Below are positions 10,574 to 21,880 of a DNA stretch of 64,000 nt, in pieces (the stretch's first letter is position 1; each line of letters opens with the position of its first letter). Origin of the DNA: Hygrophila difformis (Eukaryota; Streptophyta; Magnoliopsida; Lamiales; Acanthaceae). The notes under the pieces were generated by a model, which saw only the letters and a program-made list of their open reading frames with translations, was not told the DNA's origin and ran no database searches. The stretch lies in contig JAOANR010000002.1 of assembly GCA_030278955.1 (NCBI GenBank), positions 22,616,057 to 22,680,056 of the forward strand, in the 5' to 3' direction. Both the position numbers and the translations under genes were made by a program.

Positions 10574-11180
10574 AAAGGACAAGAAACAACTTCAGAGTTT
10601 CTTAGAGTTGTAAATTTTGTGGGTATGTTTATTAAAGACCTTGCAAAATATAGAAAGGATTTTAGACCACTCCTGAAACAGACTGAAAGCTCTAGATGGA
10701 AATGGGAAGAAATCTATACCCAGAGAATTCGTGAACTAAAGCATGTCTGTAATAGTTTACCGAAACTCGCGATACCACAAGATGAGGATGATTGGTAGAG
10801 TATACAGATGCCAGTGACTTTCGATGGGCAGGAGTGCTCATGAGAAAAATAACTACGGGGTAAGAACCCTGTAGATACACAGGAGGGTTGTTCACTGAAC
10901 AACAAGCCAAACTTTGGCACATTAATGAAAAAGAATTCTTCGCAGTATGGAAAATATTTAAAAAAATGGCCTTTATTCTTACTTACAAAGAAATTTGTAT
11001 TAAAAGTTGATAATATAATGTTAGAGCTTTACTGAAAAATAAACTTGAATCTAAAATTGAAAAAGCTCGTATTATCAGATGGCAAGGTGAATGTCAATAT
11101 TATACTTATGATATTGATGTTATAAAATCTCATGAAAGTGTTCTAACGGATTTCTTGACGAGAGATGGAAGCATTTGAAG
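10574..11180 (+). pseudogene. Pararetroviral RT end and RNase H (decayed)
   Basis: Continuation of the RT frame interrupted at 4399. After the RT connection, an RNase H segment is visible: YTDASDFRWAG near 10800, a block starting FTEQQAKLWHINEKE near 10890, and a closing block ending DFLTRDG near 11165. The frame has stop codons near 10797, 10860 and about 11010 and at least one frame change, so no active enzyme is encoded. It ends with TGA at 11178-11180, overlapping the next ORF. Confidence 0.8.
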
Positions 11181-11815
11181 CAGATTCCATCATAACGAGA
11201 TTCAGGCACCTCAGAGAAAATCTTGAGGAGCTATCTAAGCACTTTGGACAGCTGGATATCAATGCAAGAACAGCTGGCCAAATACAACAGAGCGATGTGA
11301 ACATGGTCCGCAATGACATACAAACCTCCCATATTGCAATGACAATGCTATGGGAATCAGTATTAGAGCCAATCAAGAAAGCGTCAGCCAGGGTGGTAAA
11401 TAAAGAGAAAAGAGCCCAAAAAGCTAAGGTGGCCACTTACGAAGAAGCAGATTCAAGCACTGCATCAAAGGAACCATTGTCGGATACCGACAAAAATGTT
11501 GAGCAAGAGGAAAGTCACATTTCCGAAAGCTCAAGTCAACCAACAACCTCTGGGGTAAAAGAGGAAGAAATTAACCTTAGGCCCATGACAGGCACCTCTA
11601 AGGTTAATTCAAAGGAGAAGGTCCTATCTGCATCCTGGCTGGACTACCAAGAAAAATGGCAACAACTGGTTTCCAAAAGAGGAATTAATCCCAGCAAAAC
11701 AGTGATTGAGACGTCCGGAAGGTACAACAGGGTCTGGATGCTTGAGGGATCAAAGCGAGAACAGGTTCGAAGGTGGTATGATTTTGGAGCTGTTAGCCGA
11801 GAAATTTTTGATTAA
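11165..11815 (+). CDS. Orphan pararetroviral ORF, unknown function
   Basis: A 216-aa open frame whose ATG overlaps the end of the RNase H frame by 16 nt, an arrangement common in caulimovirid genomes. Residues 1-90 are predicted mostly helical and coiled-coil-like, 95-145 are acidic and Ser/Thr/Glu-rich, and the C-terminal 60 residues are basic and Trp/Tyr-rich. Position after pol suggests a counterpart of the translation transactivator found there in several genera, but I do not recognise a diagnostic motif. The stop (11813-11815) lies in the last five bases before the Tat LTR, so the protein may be truncated by that insertion. It is notable for being open while its neighbours are broken. 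Confidence 0.5.
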   Translation: MEAFEADSIITRFRHLRENLEELSKHFGQLDINARTAGQIQQSDVNMVRNDIQTSHIAMTMLWESVLEPIKKASARVVNKEKRAQKAKVATYEEADSSTASKEPLSDTDKNVEQEESHISESSSQPTTSGVKEEEINLRPMTGTSKVNSKEKVLSASWLDYQEKWQQLVSKRGINPSKTVIETSGRYNRVWMLEGSKREQVRRWYDFGAVSREIFD

Positions 11816-12248
11816 TGTTGAAGACAATTACAAAGTTTACGGAGGGAATTACAGGAATCAAAATAAAAATGTGTAGGAAAAAATTGCAGAATTGAAGAAC
11901 AAAAAAAAAAAAACTTGCAGAAAGGATAAAAATATGGAAGTGCGGATTCTTGGTAGAGTTGAGATCTCCTCCTGGGATGTCACCTCCTATTATTTATAGG
12001 GAGGAGCACAACATCTGTCTTTCTAATTTTGGAGTTGTAACGCCTCTCTAACGCTTCCATGATCATCTCCTCAAATGGCGCCTTAGTCTTCAATGCCGCC
12101 ATGATTCTCTCCAACGGATCTTCTGGTGTCTGCGCTCTTCATACCCCGTGGCCATCCGTTACGTACTCATTGTGGACTGGGCCGACTACTTGAATATTGG
12201 GCCGAAATATAATGAGCCTTAATAATATTTGATTTCGTTGGGTTAACA
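11816..12248 (-). repeat. 3' LTR of the Tat element
   Basis: 433 bp, on the - strand starting TGTTAACCC and ending TCTTCAACA (terminal TGTT...AACA inverted ends). A TATA motif (CTATAAATAATAGG on -, about 11988-12002) lies inside. It abuts the pararetroviral sequence at 11815 (possible duplication ATTAA at 11811-11815; the other copy is outside the window). Confidence 0.75.
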
Positions 12249-12262
12249 GATGCCCCCCTCGC
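12249..12262 (-). other. Polypurine tract of the Tat element
   Basis: On the - strand CGAGGGGGGCATC directly precedes the LTR start TGTTAACCC. Confidence 0.65.
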
Positions 12263-12319
12263 GCAATTTGTCTGTTTAGCATTTTAAGACAATTTTGCGC
12301 GTTTGATCTGAGCCTAGCT

Positions 12320-12400
12320 CCTTGGATCCATTTTTAAAACTCTAAACCCTAAGCCCATTAAGGCCCATTAGGGCTCTTATAAAAGGCCATCACACCTCAT
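12320..12400 (+). promoter_or_regulatory. Host-like promoter of the antisense PMD gene
   Basis: A telo-box AAACCCTAA near 12342, two GGCCCATTA (site II-like) motifs near 12361 and a TATA box TATAAAAGG at 12378-12386 lie in series on +, just inside the 3' LTR of the Tat element. This combination is typical of plant promoters active in dividing cells. Assignment to the PMD gene is inferred from position. Confidence 0.55.
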
Positions 12401-12439
12401 TAGGTCAAAAACTTTGGCCACTCTTCAAATTTCCTTCTC

Positions 12440-13589
12440 CTTTTCCTCCTTATGCCGCCGCCACCATCCATGAGGACTTGAGGCTCCATCGCTCCGGCTA
12501 CCATCTCGAGCCACCATCAGCCGCCTCTGTCAGGTGTCGCGCGGTTCGTGATCCTTCTCGTGTCATCGTTCCTCGCGTCCAGCTCGATCGTCGCACATTT
12601 CGGGCCTCAAGCTCTGCTCGAGCACCCTAGGGCCGCCACCCTCATCCTTGGCCGCCGCCATTGGAGTTGCCCGGGCCACCATCAACTCAGCTCTCGGCCG
12701 CCAGTCCTAGGGCCTCCACCCTCATCCTTGGCCGCCGCCATTGGATTTGCCCGGGCCACCATCAACTCACCTCCCGGCCGCCAGTCTCGAAGTCCCAGGC
12801 CGCCATCCACACCTGGGCCGCCATCCAGCTCCAGGCTGCCATCTAGCTCCAGGTCGTCACCTAGGGGCCGCCATCCATCGAGCCGCCATCTAGATCTGGG
12901 CTGCCACCATTGCTCTCAAATCTCCACGAAGCTCTGAGCCGCCATCCACGATCCGGGCTGCCATCCTCAGACCGCCACTCGCCTCCGAGCTGTCATCCTC
13001 AGGCCGCCACCCCATCTCCGCCCGGGCCGCCACCTTCTATCAGCCAGGAGCCGCCATTGCCTTCGAGCTAGGCCGCCATCGAACGTCTTCATGGATTAGG
13101 TTAGTTCGCTGTCTTAGGTTCTTGTTTCGATTTTTTTGTTGTTGAAACTTTAAATTCGTGGAGTATGATTCGAGACTAGGACTTCGTAATCTGGGCATTT
13201 CTGAGCTATGGATGTAGATTTTGACTTGTGTGTCGGGCTTGTATCTCCTCATTGATTTGCCGAATTCTGTGTACTCACCATGCTCTATAGGGATCCGTAT
13301 CTCCTAAACCCACATTATATGTTTGTTGGATGACATAGGACCTAGCAAAATCATCCACCTGTTTGATTCTTTATTTGTTGATGAGCATCCCCTCAATCGC
13401 CTATGACATAGGGTTTAGAGAACCATGCCATGTTAGCTGTTTGATTGTTTAATCTTTTAACTGTTTCTATGATAGTATCCCACACCTGTTTCATAATATA
13501 GGACTTGGTAGAATCATCTACACCGGCCGCCACTAGTCCGGCTCGGGCCGGCACTGATCGTCTCCCCGAGACGTCGTCGGCCGCCATCC
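12440..13589 (+). other. Leader of the PMD gene with degenerate GCCGCCATC repeats
   Basis: 12440-13080 and 13520-13590 are GC-rich, built of degenerate GCCGCCAT/GGGCCGCCA units, with an 80-bp tandem duplication at 12626-12705 / 12706-12785. The middle (13085-13510) is AT-rich and intron-like. Open frames here are low-complexity and not convincing as proteins. It probably represents 5' untranslated or intronic sequence of the antisense gene. Confidence 0.55.
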
Positions 13590-16500
13590 ATGGAGAACCA
13601 GCCGCCATTGGTCTGGCCGCCACCCCATCAGCTCGGGCCGCCACCGAGGGCCACTAGCCGCCATCCTCTCCGGGACAGGCCGCCATACGCTCAGCCCGGG
13701 CCGCCATTCCCTTGCCAAGGTTCGCTGCCTCATTGTCTCGCGGCATGGCTTTTCAGGTTTGATCGCATCTTTGGCTTTGCTTGCATGTTCACTGTTCACT
13801 TGTTAATTTGTTTGCTCGTTGACTCATCTTATAACTTTGTGATAGGACGTCGCGAGATCTGCTCAGCCTCCATTAGCCACTCCTCATGCTCAGGCTGCCA
13901 TTCAGGCCATTACCTTGGTGTCTCCCACCACTCAGGTTTGTCTTACCGTGTATTGCTTATTTTGTGGCCTGTCTATGTTGACTCGCGTCCTTTAACCCCA
14001 TGCTACATCTCTGTTTTTAATAATGTAGAGTGTGGAGAGGCCGCTTATTTCGGACTCTGATGATGAGGCCTATGACTTCGAACACCAGGAGTCGGAGCCC
14101 TTTCTGCGTCCATTTCACAGAACGAGTGCGCATGCAGACGAGGCTCGAGAGTTTTTATCGTGTAGATGCCCGATCACTGAGGCTGCGTTCAATAGAGCCT
14201 TTGTTTCCCAGACCAAGGCTATTCGGTCTCAGCAGTCTGGCAATTTTGCCCCCAAGTCCAAGAATAAACCGTAGACCAAGGTTTCCCGAACTGACGGGAA
14301 TGGTGATCAGAGCAGTTTAGGAAAGTACGTTTCGTGGGTTTGCCGGATGAGAGGACCTACTGCCCAGTGGTGCAAATGGGGAATCGACGATGCTATTGTC
14401 CTATCTACCAAGCCTGTGGTGTTAGATCACCGCCTAATTACTACCTCATGGGGCTTTTGGAATTCTACAGTCAATGCCTTTCAGCTTCCCTGTGGCTTCA
14501 TCGGTCCCACTCTCCTTGATGTTGTGATGATCACCGGACTCCATGTGGTTGGGTCGGAGCTGACACAGGCGGCTACTGATGATCTCACACTTGGTGCTGC
14601 GATTTGTCCTTCGGGCAAGGCAGCCAAGCAGTACGCGGCCTACATCGATCATAACAAGGAGTTCCCCTTCTACACAGGACGAGCATGTGGCTTTTCTTCT
14701 GTTGTGGTTCAGCCGATTCATCATCTGCTCGAGCGCTCGGACTGTTCTACGCACCACCCTGCCCCTTGTCTGGGCTATCATGGGTGACGAGCCTCGGGCT
14801 ACTGGTTCATATTTCCTTGGTACCCTGTTCAGTGGCATGTCCAAGCTTGCTGATATATTGGCAAGTCCTACTAACTCGGCTTCCGGGCTGTTATGGTTTC
14901 TGCAGCTATGGGTTCAGTTGTATTTCCCTCGGTTGTTTTCTGATGTGCCTCGTCCTGGCCCGAGGGAATGTTCTAAGGGTGACCCTTTAGGTAGATTGTT
15001 AGCTACTGATTCTGTGAGGATTAGCAGGGATAGTCTAGGGATTGTCCGCTGGTTCCTTCATCATAGGCCATCTTACCATGATTTGTTTGTATATGCCCCA
15101 ATGGGGAAGTTGATGAGCGCATTTGTGTGCCAGCCTTCTCGGCCAGATGGTTTTCATGGGGATTCCAGTTGGAATATCTATATGAACCCCCATATGCTTT
15201 TGAGTGGGGTGTGGATCAACGATGCGTCCAATCCATTCGTAGCCGAGCCATACTGTCCTCATCTGCTGGCTCATCAATTTTGCTGACAGCTTGGACTTCC
15301 TCGTAGAGTAAAGTGGCCAGTTCCCTTTACCAGGGACGAGAGGATGACAGACGCTGGTATTCAGGCTGTGGTTGCTTTCTCGTCTCGCCTGACGAGTTCC
15401 AGCTACCTTCCCTTTACTCCGTCAGGGTCGCTTGCTGCTGGTTTCATGGCTTGGTGGAAGCCATACATCACTTCTATCCTGCAGTCTTATGACCAGCTTA
15501 CAGCTTGCTTTGGGGACCCGCAACGTAGCTCAGCTTCTTTGCAGCAGTCTAGTGCTCGTGGTGTCGTTGTACGGTCGGCCCCTACTTCCGCTTCTTGCTG
15601 TGTTGCCCCGAAGCCTAAGTCTGCTGCACCTTCTTCATCTCGCAAGCGCCAAAGAGGTATGTCGAATTATTCCTTTAGCAATATGGCTTTTTATAAACTG
15701 CCTCGGTCCTTTAATGTTTCATTTTTCCTTAGGTGATGACGAAGCAAGTGGGGGAGATGAGGATGCTCCAGATGGTGATGGTGATCGTGATGAAGAAGCA
15801 TCTGCAGGCTCAGTGGAGTCTTCGGGCTCGGGTGATGAGGAATATGCTGCGAGCTCTGAGGATGAGGAGTTCGGCTCTAGTGAGGAGGAGTCGGGCTCCG
15901 GTGAGGAGGAGTCGTGCTCCAATGAGGAGGAGGATCCTACTGATGATGGCGGTGGCGATGATCTTATGGCGGAGGATCATGCGGATGATGATGGCACCAG
16001 GGATGATGACCACATGGTGGAGGAATCTAAGGATTCCCATTGGGAGGATGGTCACGAGGGCAGCGCTGATCATGACCAGACGTATGAGACTATTGCAGAT
16101 GTTCATGTGGTCGTTGACTCTCATTATTCCTCCTCTTTGGGCCGACTTTCTAACGCTCCGACATCGTCGATGGATGAGTTGTTAGCTCGTGCTAACTATA
16201 TCATCCTCCATGGTGATGATCCCAAGTATCAAATTGATGTCATGGTGACTGGCGCTGATGCTGTCCAGGTATGTTTCGCCACATTGGGTTATTTATTCAT
16301 ATCAGTCTTAGAACTGTAGTAACACCCTTTTGTTTCCTCTCAGATGGGCCATCCTTCTTCTCCGCTTTGTGGCCAGAACCCTGAAGCTAGCTCTGCTGAC
16401 CCCACATTGGCTCTCAGGTACTACTAGTTATATTCACACTTTTCTTTGCCTTATCTTCTGAGGATATATTCTAAGTATGGCTTCTTCTAGACCTCTGCGG

Positions 16501-17763
16501 ATCAGGTAGACCATCCACTTGCTCTTCAGACTGTGGATCATGCTTCTACGCTTAGCCAGGCTGACCTCTCGGTGGTCTCTTAGGTACTCCTTAGTCGTAT
16601 TCTCAGTTGTTTTCTTTTCTTTGTCTCTCAAGGATATGCTCTAAGAATCCTCTCTTCTAGACCCCTACAGATCAGATAGATCACCCACTTGCTTCCCAGG
16701 CTGCAGATCAGGCTTCCACGATTAGCCACGCTGACCCCTCGGTGGTCTCTCAGGTACTCCTTAGTTGTAATCTTAGGTTTCTTTTCCTTATCTCTCAAGG
16801 ATGTGCTCTAAGAATCATTTCTTCTAGACCCCTACGGATCAGACCGGCCACTCTATGGCTGATGCTTCTGCTCCTTCGGCTGATTTGGTTGATCATGCGC
16901 CGCTTCCTCAGGTATGCTTCATTTTATTTTTTGACATGGTGAAGTTCCTTTTTAACATCCTAACATAGTCCTGCCTTCAGGTACCTATGGACCCTCCTGC
17001 AGATCCCGTGGCTTCTCATCCATTTGACTCACGCACTCGTGCTGACATTGCTTCGACATGTGAGGCATTTGACCATCTTCTTTCCACCCATACCGGTCCA
17101 CTCTCAGCTGAGATGGTCTCTAGTCTCTATGATCTACTTAGCAACATAATCTTGGTCTCTACCTTCGTCGAGGATGTCGGCTTCTCGGATTTCTCGGAGC
17201 TTATCTTTGATTTATCCCTTTCTTATCCCTTTTATAGCAGTACAACGGATCGGTCCGCCCAAGATTTGACACTTATTGATGATCTTGAGGCATGACACCA
17301 CGAGACTCACTCACAGTTAAAGGCAATTCGTCCTCAGAGTGAGCAGCTATCTACGGACCTTGGGGTTGAGGCGAGTCAGAAGTCACAGTTGGAGAGTACT
17401 ATCGCACAGGCGGAGTGCGGTATTGTGAAGGAGGAGCGTATTATTACGGAGGCGCAGCATGTTATTTCAGAGAAGCGCCGCACCATTCAGGGGGCTAGAG
17501 ATGGGCCCACTTCCATTGAGCCTAGATTGGCTGAGATGTCCTCCGGAGCTATCGCTTTGTAGGCTGATCATGACCGTTTAGCCGCAGATGATCGTGATTT
17601 ATCAGCTGAGTTGTCGAGATTCCATAGGCCTCTGCTATCTGCTTATGCTCGATCTTCTGCTGCTGCACTTCGTCGTTTGACGGACATCCTTGGGCACACC
17701 CGTGATCAGTGGGCCATCATGCGTCGTCGCATACTAGGTGATGGGACGCTGCCACCCTCTTAG
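13590..17763 (+). pseudogene. Plant mobile domain (PMD) gene carried antisense in the Tat element
   Basis: Multi-exon gene. Exon candidates: 13846-13935; 14029-15656 (PMD core); 15733-16268 (acidic Glu/Asp/Ser tract); 16344-16911 (repeated small exons); 16981-17763 (coiled-coil C-terminus ending TAG). The PMD signature is FWNSTVNAFQLPCG...GPTLLDVVMITGL near 14457-14545, followed by a LLWFLQLW block near 14890. The 76-bp intron 15657-15732 joins in frame, RKRQR/GDDEA. The 5' exon joins are uncertain. Lesions: stops at 14272, 15284, 17293 and 17560, a frameshift near 14680, and one near 16410. PMD proteins are also found in host genes for silencing and development. Here the gene is element cargo, convergent with integrase. 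Extra antisense ORFs are known in Tat elements. Confidence 0.75.
16344..16911 (+). repeat. Tandemly duplicated exon-intron units in the PMD gene
   Basis: Four related small exons: 16344-16418, 16491-16583, 16661-16753, 16828-16911. Each is bounded by a TTCTAG or CTCAG acceptor and a CAG/GTACTCC-like or CAG/GTATG donor, with similar introns of about 70-80 bp between them. The exons encode variants of DQxDHPLA...ADPSVVSQ. Copy 1 ends in TAG where the others have CAG. Copy 0 is one base short and shifts the frame. Confidence 0.7.
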
Positions 17764-17923
17764 TAGTCTATGATTTGTACTGCTTTTTCAGTTTATTATT
17801 TAGTACACTTTTGGGTCAGCTCATCGGCCTTGTCGTGAGCAACTTTTAGTACTTTTGTTTTTACTTTATTGCTACTTTTTTGGCCGGCTTTGTGATTTGC
17901 CACTTTTGATGCACTTATGTTAT
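17764..17923. other. Convergent 3' ends of the PMD gene and Tat pol
   Basis: 160 bp between the PMD stop (17761-17763, +) and the integrase stop (17924-17926, -). AT-rich, no frame. It should hold both transcript 3' ends, so sense and antisense transcripts could overlap here. Confidence 0.6.
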
Positions 17924-19130
17924 TTACTTTGATTCCCAGACTGATGGATAGAACATTTTGAGATATTTTGCATTTATACTCTGTTTGTGTTCTTGACCAT
18001 CGACATCCATCAACTTGTATGAACCATTAAGTAGTCTTTGCGTTACAATGAATGGTCCTTCTCAATTTGGAGACCACTTCCCCGACTCGTTATTATGCAC
18101 TCCTGAGGGTAAAATCACTTTCCACACTAGGTCTCCTTCGCTAATGGTCTTGCCTCGAACCTTCTTATCATAATGCTTTTCCATTCTAGCCTTTTGATGG
18201 CGGATACTTTCCAAAGCCATAAGCTTATCACCATATGCGGTCTCCAATTCTTGCAACTTGGCCTCTTCATACTTAGATAAGCCTAAGTGATGCTGCTGGG
18301 CCACTCTTAAGGAAGGGACCGTGATCTCCAAAGGTAGAACGGCGTCATGACCGTATGTCAGGTAGTATGGTGTGAATCCAGTGGCTGTTGACTTTGAATT
18401 TCTGTAAGCCCATAGGACCTCTGACAAGGCCTCATGGCACTTTCTTGGTTTCTCGCCTACTGCCTTCTTGATCATACTTATCAAGATCTTTTTGGTGGCC
18501 TCAGCCTGACCATTTCCTTGGGGGTAGTACGGAGTACAGTGATTGATGCGGATCCCAAACTGCTTGGCGAAAGCAATAAACTTTGCACCAGTGAACACCG
18601 TACCTTGATCGGAAGTGATTGTTTGAGGGATCCCAAACCGATGTATAAACTCAGTCACGAACTTAATTATGTCGTTTTAATCGATCTTCCTCATTGGCCA
18701 TGCCTCTACTCATTTGGTAAAGTAATCAATGGCCACAAGTATGAATGCATGGTTCTTAGATGATGGCGGACGAATTTTCCCAATAATGTCCATCCCCCAG
18801 CCACGGAATGGTTAAGGCTTAATGACTATGTGTAACTCTTCCGCCGGCCTCCTTTGAATTGGGTCGTGCCATTGGCAAGCCTCACATCCACGAGCATACG
18901 CGATGCAATCTACCATGATTGTTGGCCAGAAGTATCCATGGCGATGGATGCTACACCTCATGCTAGGCCCTGCCCGATGAGAGCCGCATATCCCCTCATG
19001 GACTTCTCCAATCACCAGCTTAGCGTATTCGGGACCTACACACTTGAGCAGCAGTCCATCAACCGCCCTTCAGAGTAATTCGCCATCGACAGGTGTGTAA
19101 CGCAAAGCTTTGAACCTTAGCGAACTATCT
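17924..19130 (-). pseudogene. Tat integrase
   Basis: Reading on -: HHCC zinc-binding part (EVHEGICGSH ... GCEACQWH, about 19010-18870), catalytic core with GWGMDIIG, TSDQG and GNGQAEA, then the C-terminal region ending with TAA at 17924-17926. The second Asp and the Glu are 36 positions apart and intact. In-frame stops occur near 18807 (TAA), 18708 (TGA), 18678 (TAA) and 18076 (TGA), so the gene is dead although the catalytic residues remain. Confidence 0.85.
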
Positions 19131-20460
19131 CCTCCAGATGATGGGTTCTCGAGGTACCGTGTGATCTCGGTCCTCCAATCACCATTCGGGTTTCGAGGTT
19201 GGCCTTCTTGTTGGTCCTCAGACTCATTCGTGATGGCGGCAACGCGTGGTGCCCCCTAGAACGACCAGTCTGCCAGCCTAAAGCAAGTTGAGCAGCCTCA
19301 TTGGCCTCTTGATTTTGGCTTCTAGGCACGTGGGTGATGGTAGCATCTGAAAATTTACCTAGTAGTTCTAGTGCTGTCTCATAACACTTAATCAACCTTG
19401 GAGTCTTGCAATCATATTCTCCCATTAGCTGCTTCAAGATAACATGGGAATCTCCAAAAAATGTAATGGATTTTGCACCCTTGAGCAACGCTGAATCCAG
19501 GCCAAATATCAAAGCTTCATACTCCGCTTGATTGTTGGTGGTGCCATGCTCTAGCTCCCTAGCAAACTTCCAATGCTGCCCAAGAGGGCTAGTGATCGTA
19601 ATACCGGCTCTCGAGCCGCTGCTTGCACAAGATCCATCAAAGGTCAATTCCCAAGGTTTGAACCCTATGAAGGACGTTTCTTTGGGATCCTCTGGCAACA
19701 TCAACGAGGGATGTTGAGCTAGGAAATCAGCTAAGGCTTGTCCTTTGACTGCTTTCTGAGGGACGTGTATAAGGGTAAAGGGACTGATCCTCATAGCCCA
19801 CTTAGCCATGCGACCCTTCAATGCTGGCTTGTGAAAAAGTGTCCTCACCAAGTCAAATGGAACTACTACCTGGACTGTCCTTGGTAGCATGTATTGTTCT
19901 AACTTATTGCAGGAGTATACTAGAGTGTAGCACAACTTTTCTAGGGCGGTATATCTTACCTCTGGCCATTGCTGAGTCTTGCTGAGGTAATAGATAGCTC
20001 TCTCCTTGCCGCCATCATCATCTTGTGCAAGCAGGCACCCGATGGACTCTTTGGAGGCTGACACGTATAGCTTCAAAGGTACTCCAGGCCTTGGCGGCAC
20101 CAACACTGGAGGATTAACCAACATTCTCTTAATTTCATCAAAGGTTGCTTGATGCTCAGCCGTCCAAAGTAACGTCTCGTTCTTCCTTCCCTTAAGCAAG
20201 GTAGTGAACGCTTTCATCTTCCCTGCAGCATTGGCAATGAACCTACTTAAGAAATTGATCTTGCCAATCAATGACTGCAGCTCCTTGAGATTGGATGGTG
20301 CACGAGCTTCCAAGATGGCTTTAGCCTTGTTATGATCAATCTCGATGCCTCTCTCATGTACCAGGAAACCTAATAAGTTCCTTGTCGCCACTCCGAAGGC
20401 ACGCTTAGCTGGATTAATTTTTAATCAATGCTGCCTAATCCGGATGAAGGCGTCTTCAAG
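19117..20460 (-). pseudogene. Tat RT end, RNase H and archaeal-type RNase H
   Basis: 424-aa open part on -, frame-shifted from the RT before it. It starts with the RT thumb (FLVHERGIEID), then the first RNase H (LYVSASKESIGCLL with YTALEKLCY), a connection, and the second archaeal-type RNase H (LTFDGSCASSG, NNQAEYEAL, FFGDSHVI, then NQEANEAAQLA with Glu where Asp is usual). The double RNase H is a Tat-lineage feature. Confidence 0.88.
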
Positions 20461-21425
20461 ATGGGCCAAGTGCTGGCCAAATTCACATGATTTCACAAGA
20501 TATCATCAATGTAAACTTCAAGTGTATGGCCAATTAAATCATGAAAAATCATGTTCATGGCCCTTTGGTATGTTGCCCCGGCATTCTTCAAGCTAAAGGG
20601 CATGACTATCCATTTGAAAATGCCGGCTGGCCCTGGGCAATGAAAACCTGTTTTGTGCACATCATTTTTAGAAATGAAGATTTGGTTGTATCCAGAATAA
20701 CCGTCCATTAATGATAAAAACTTGTGGTTGGCGGCCGCATCAACAAGCATATCGGCCATAGGCATTACATATTCATCCTCGGGCATTGCCAAGTTTAAAT
20801 TCCTAAAGTCTATACAGACTCTCAATTGACCATTCTTCTTTACAACAGGTACAATATTTGCAAGCCATTCTACATAACGACAATTTCTAATGTAACATGC
20901 TCTAAGAAGCTTCTCAATCTCGGCCTTTATTTTTTGGATGGTGTCTGGAGCGAACCGTTTAGGCGGCTGCTTATGAGGTCTGAATTCTGGATGAGTTGGC
21001 AGCTTGTGTTCCACGAGCTCCCTTGAGAGTCCCGGCATGTCTGTGTACTGCCATGCAAAGCAATCTTTATACTTCTGAATCAGCTCCACTAGTTGGTGCC
21101 GTTCTTCCTCAAGGAGTGATGCAGTTATCTTGGTCAGCTTTGGATCTGCATCTGTCCCAAGGTTGATGTCTACAAGTTGTTCCTTGGCTTCTGGACTAGG
21201 CAACATCCGCTTCACAGGAGATGGCCATTCAGATGGCCTTCTGTCGGTCAGGTTCTTGGACTTGTCTTCGGCACCCATCGTCATCTCAGTGGTGGCAAGC
21301 CGCTGTAGCAAGTCCTTGTAGATGTCCTGGCTACTCATCATGCAGAACCTGAGGGTTCCTGTCAGCTGCGGGATGCAACTTGAAGCCGCTGGAAGTAAAG
21401 GCGATGGACTCCAAGTCCATATCAA
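20461..21425 (-). pseudogene. Tat reverse transcriptase
   Basis: 310-aa open frame on - with RT blocks in order: ANIVPVVKKNGQLRVCIDFR near 20840, FLSLMDGYSGYNQIFI near 20715, MPFSLKNAGATYQRAMN near 20590, catalytic YIDDIL at about 20495. The frame stops just after the YIDDIL motif and the rest of RT continues in another frame from about 20460. Confidence 0.88.
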
Positions 21426-21880
21426 CGCTAATTAGAGCCGACGCAGGCTTGATATCCTCTAAGTAAAAGATGGCCTCGTCGTCGTTGCTATCTGCCCTAT
21501 GAAGTGTTGAGGATCCGCTTCTACCAACTCTATCTGGTCGCCATTCCAGATGAGTAGCTGTTGGTGTAGGGTGGATGGCACACACTGTGCCATGTGGATC
21601 CAATCTTGCCCCAACAATGCAGAGTAATAGGGTCTTCGGATTTACCACGAAGAAAGCCACTTTGGTAGTCTTAGAACCCACAGCGACATCCGCCGTTATG
21701 AACCCTGCATGTTGAGTCGCTTCTCCCGCAAAGCTGCACATCCTGACCCTGGTGGGGATCAAATCCTTCTCACTCTAACTGATCTTCCTCAATGTTGACA
21801 CTTCGCCGTTCCCCCATTGTCAACGAACACCCTTCTCACGGGTCGTCCGTCAATATGGGCTTTGATATACAAGGGCCTTA
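21331..21880 (-). pseudogene. Tat protease and linker
   Basis: The active-site area (RRVFVDNGGTA) ends the upstream frame at about 21800. The rest of the protease domain (IPTRVRMCSFAGEATQ ... VGSKTTKVAFFVVNP) lies in a shifted frame from 21762 down. One frameshift near 21790 breaks the protein. The reading overlaps the start of the RT frame. Confidence 0.75.

Noticed and set aside
11816..12248. Considered as the pararetroviral promoter and leader because it follows the last viral ORF
   Set aside because: It has inverted TGTT...AACA ends, an adjacent purine tract on - and lies at the end of a Tat element, so it is the Tat 3' LTR; its TATA box points to the - strand.
12548..12937. Open frame of 129 aa in the GCCGCC-rich stretch
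   Set aside because: Low-complexity translation of a degenerate repeat (Pro/Ser/His/Arg), lying in the probable leader of the PMD gene. Several overlapping frames look alike.
15719..16185. Met/Arg-rich and Ser/Pro-rich frames opposite or shifted to the acidic PMD exon
   Set aside because: Shadow frames of the GATGAGGAG-type repeat that encodes the acidic tract.
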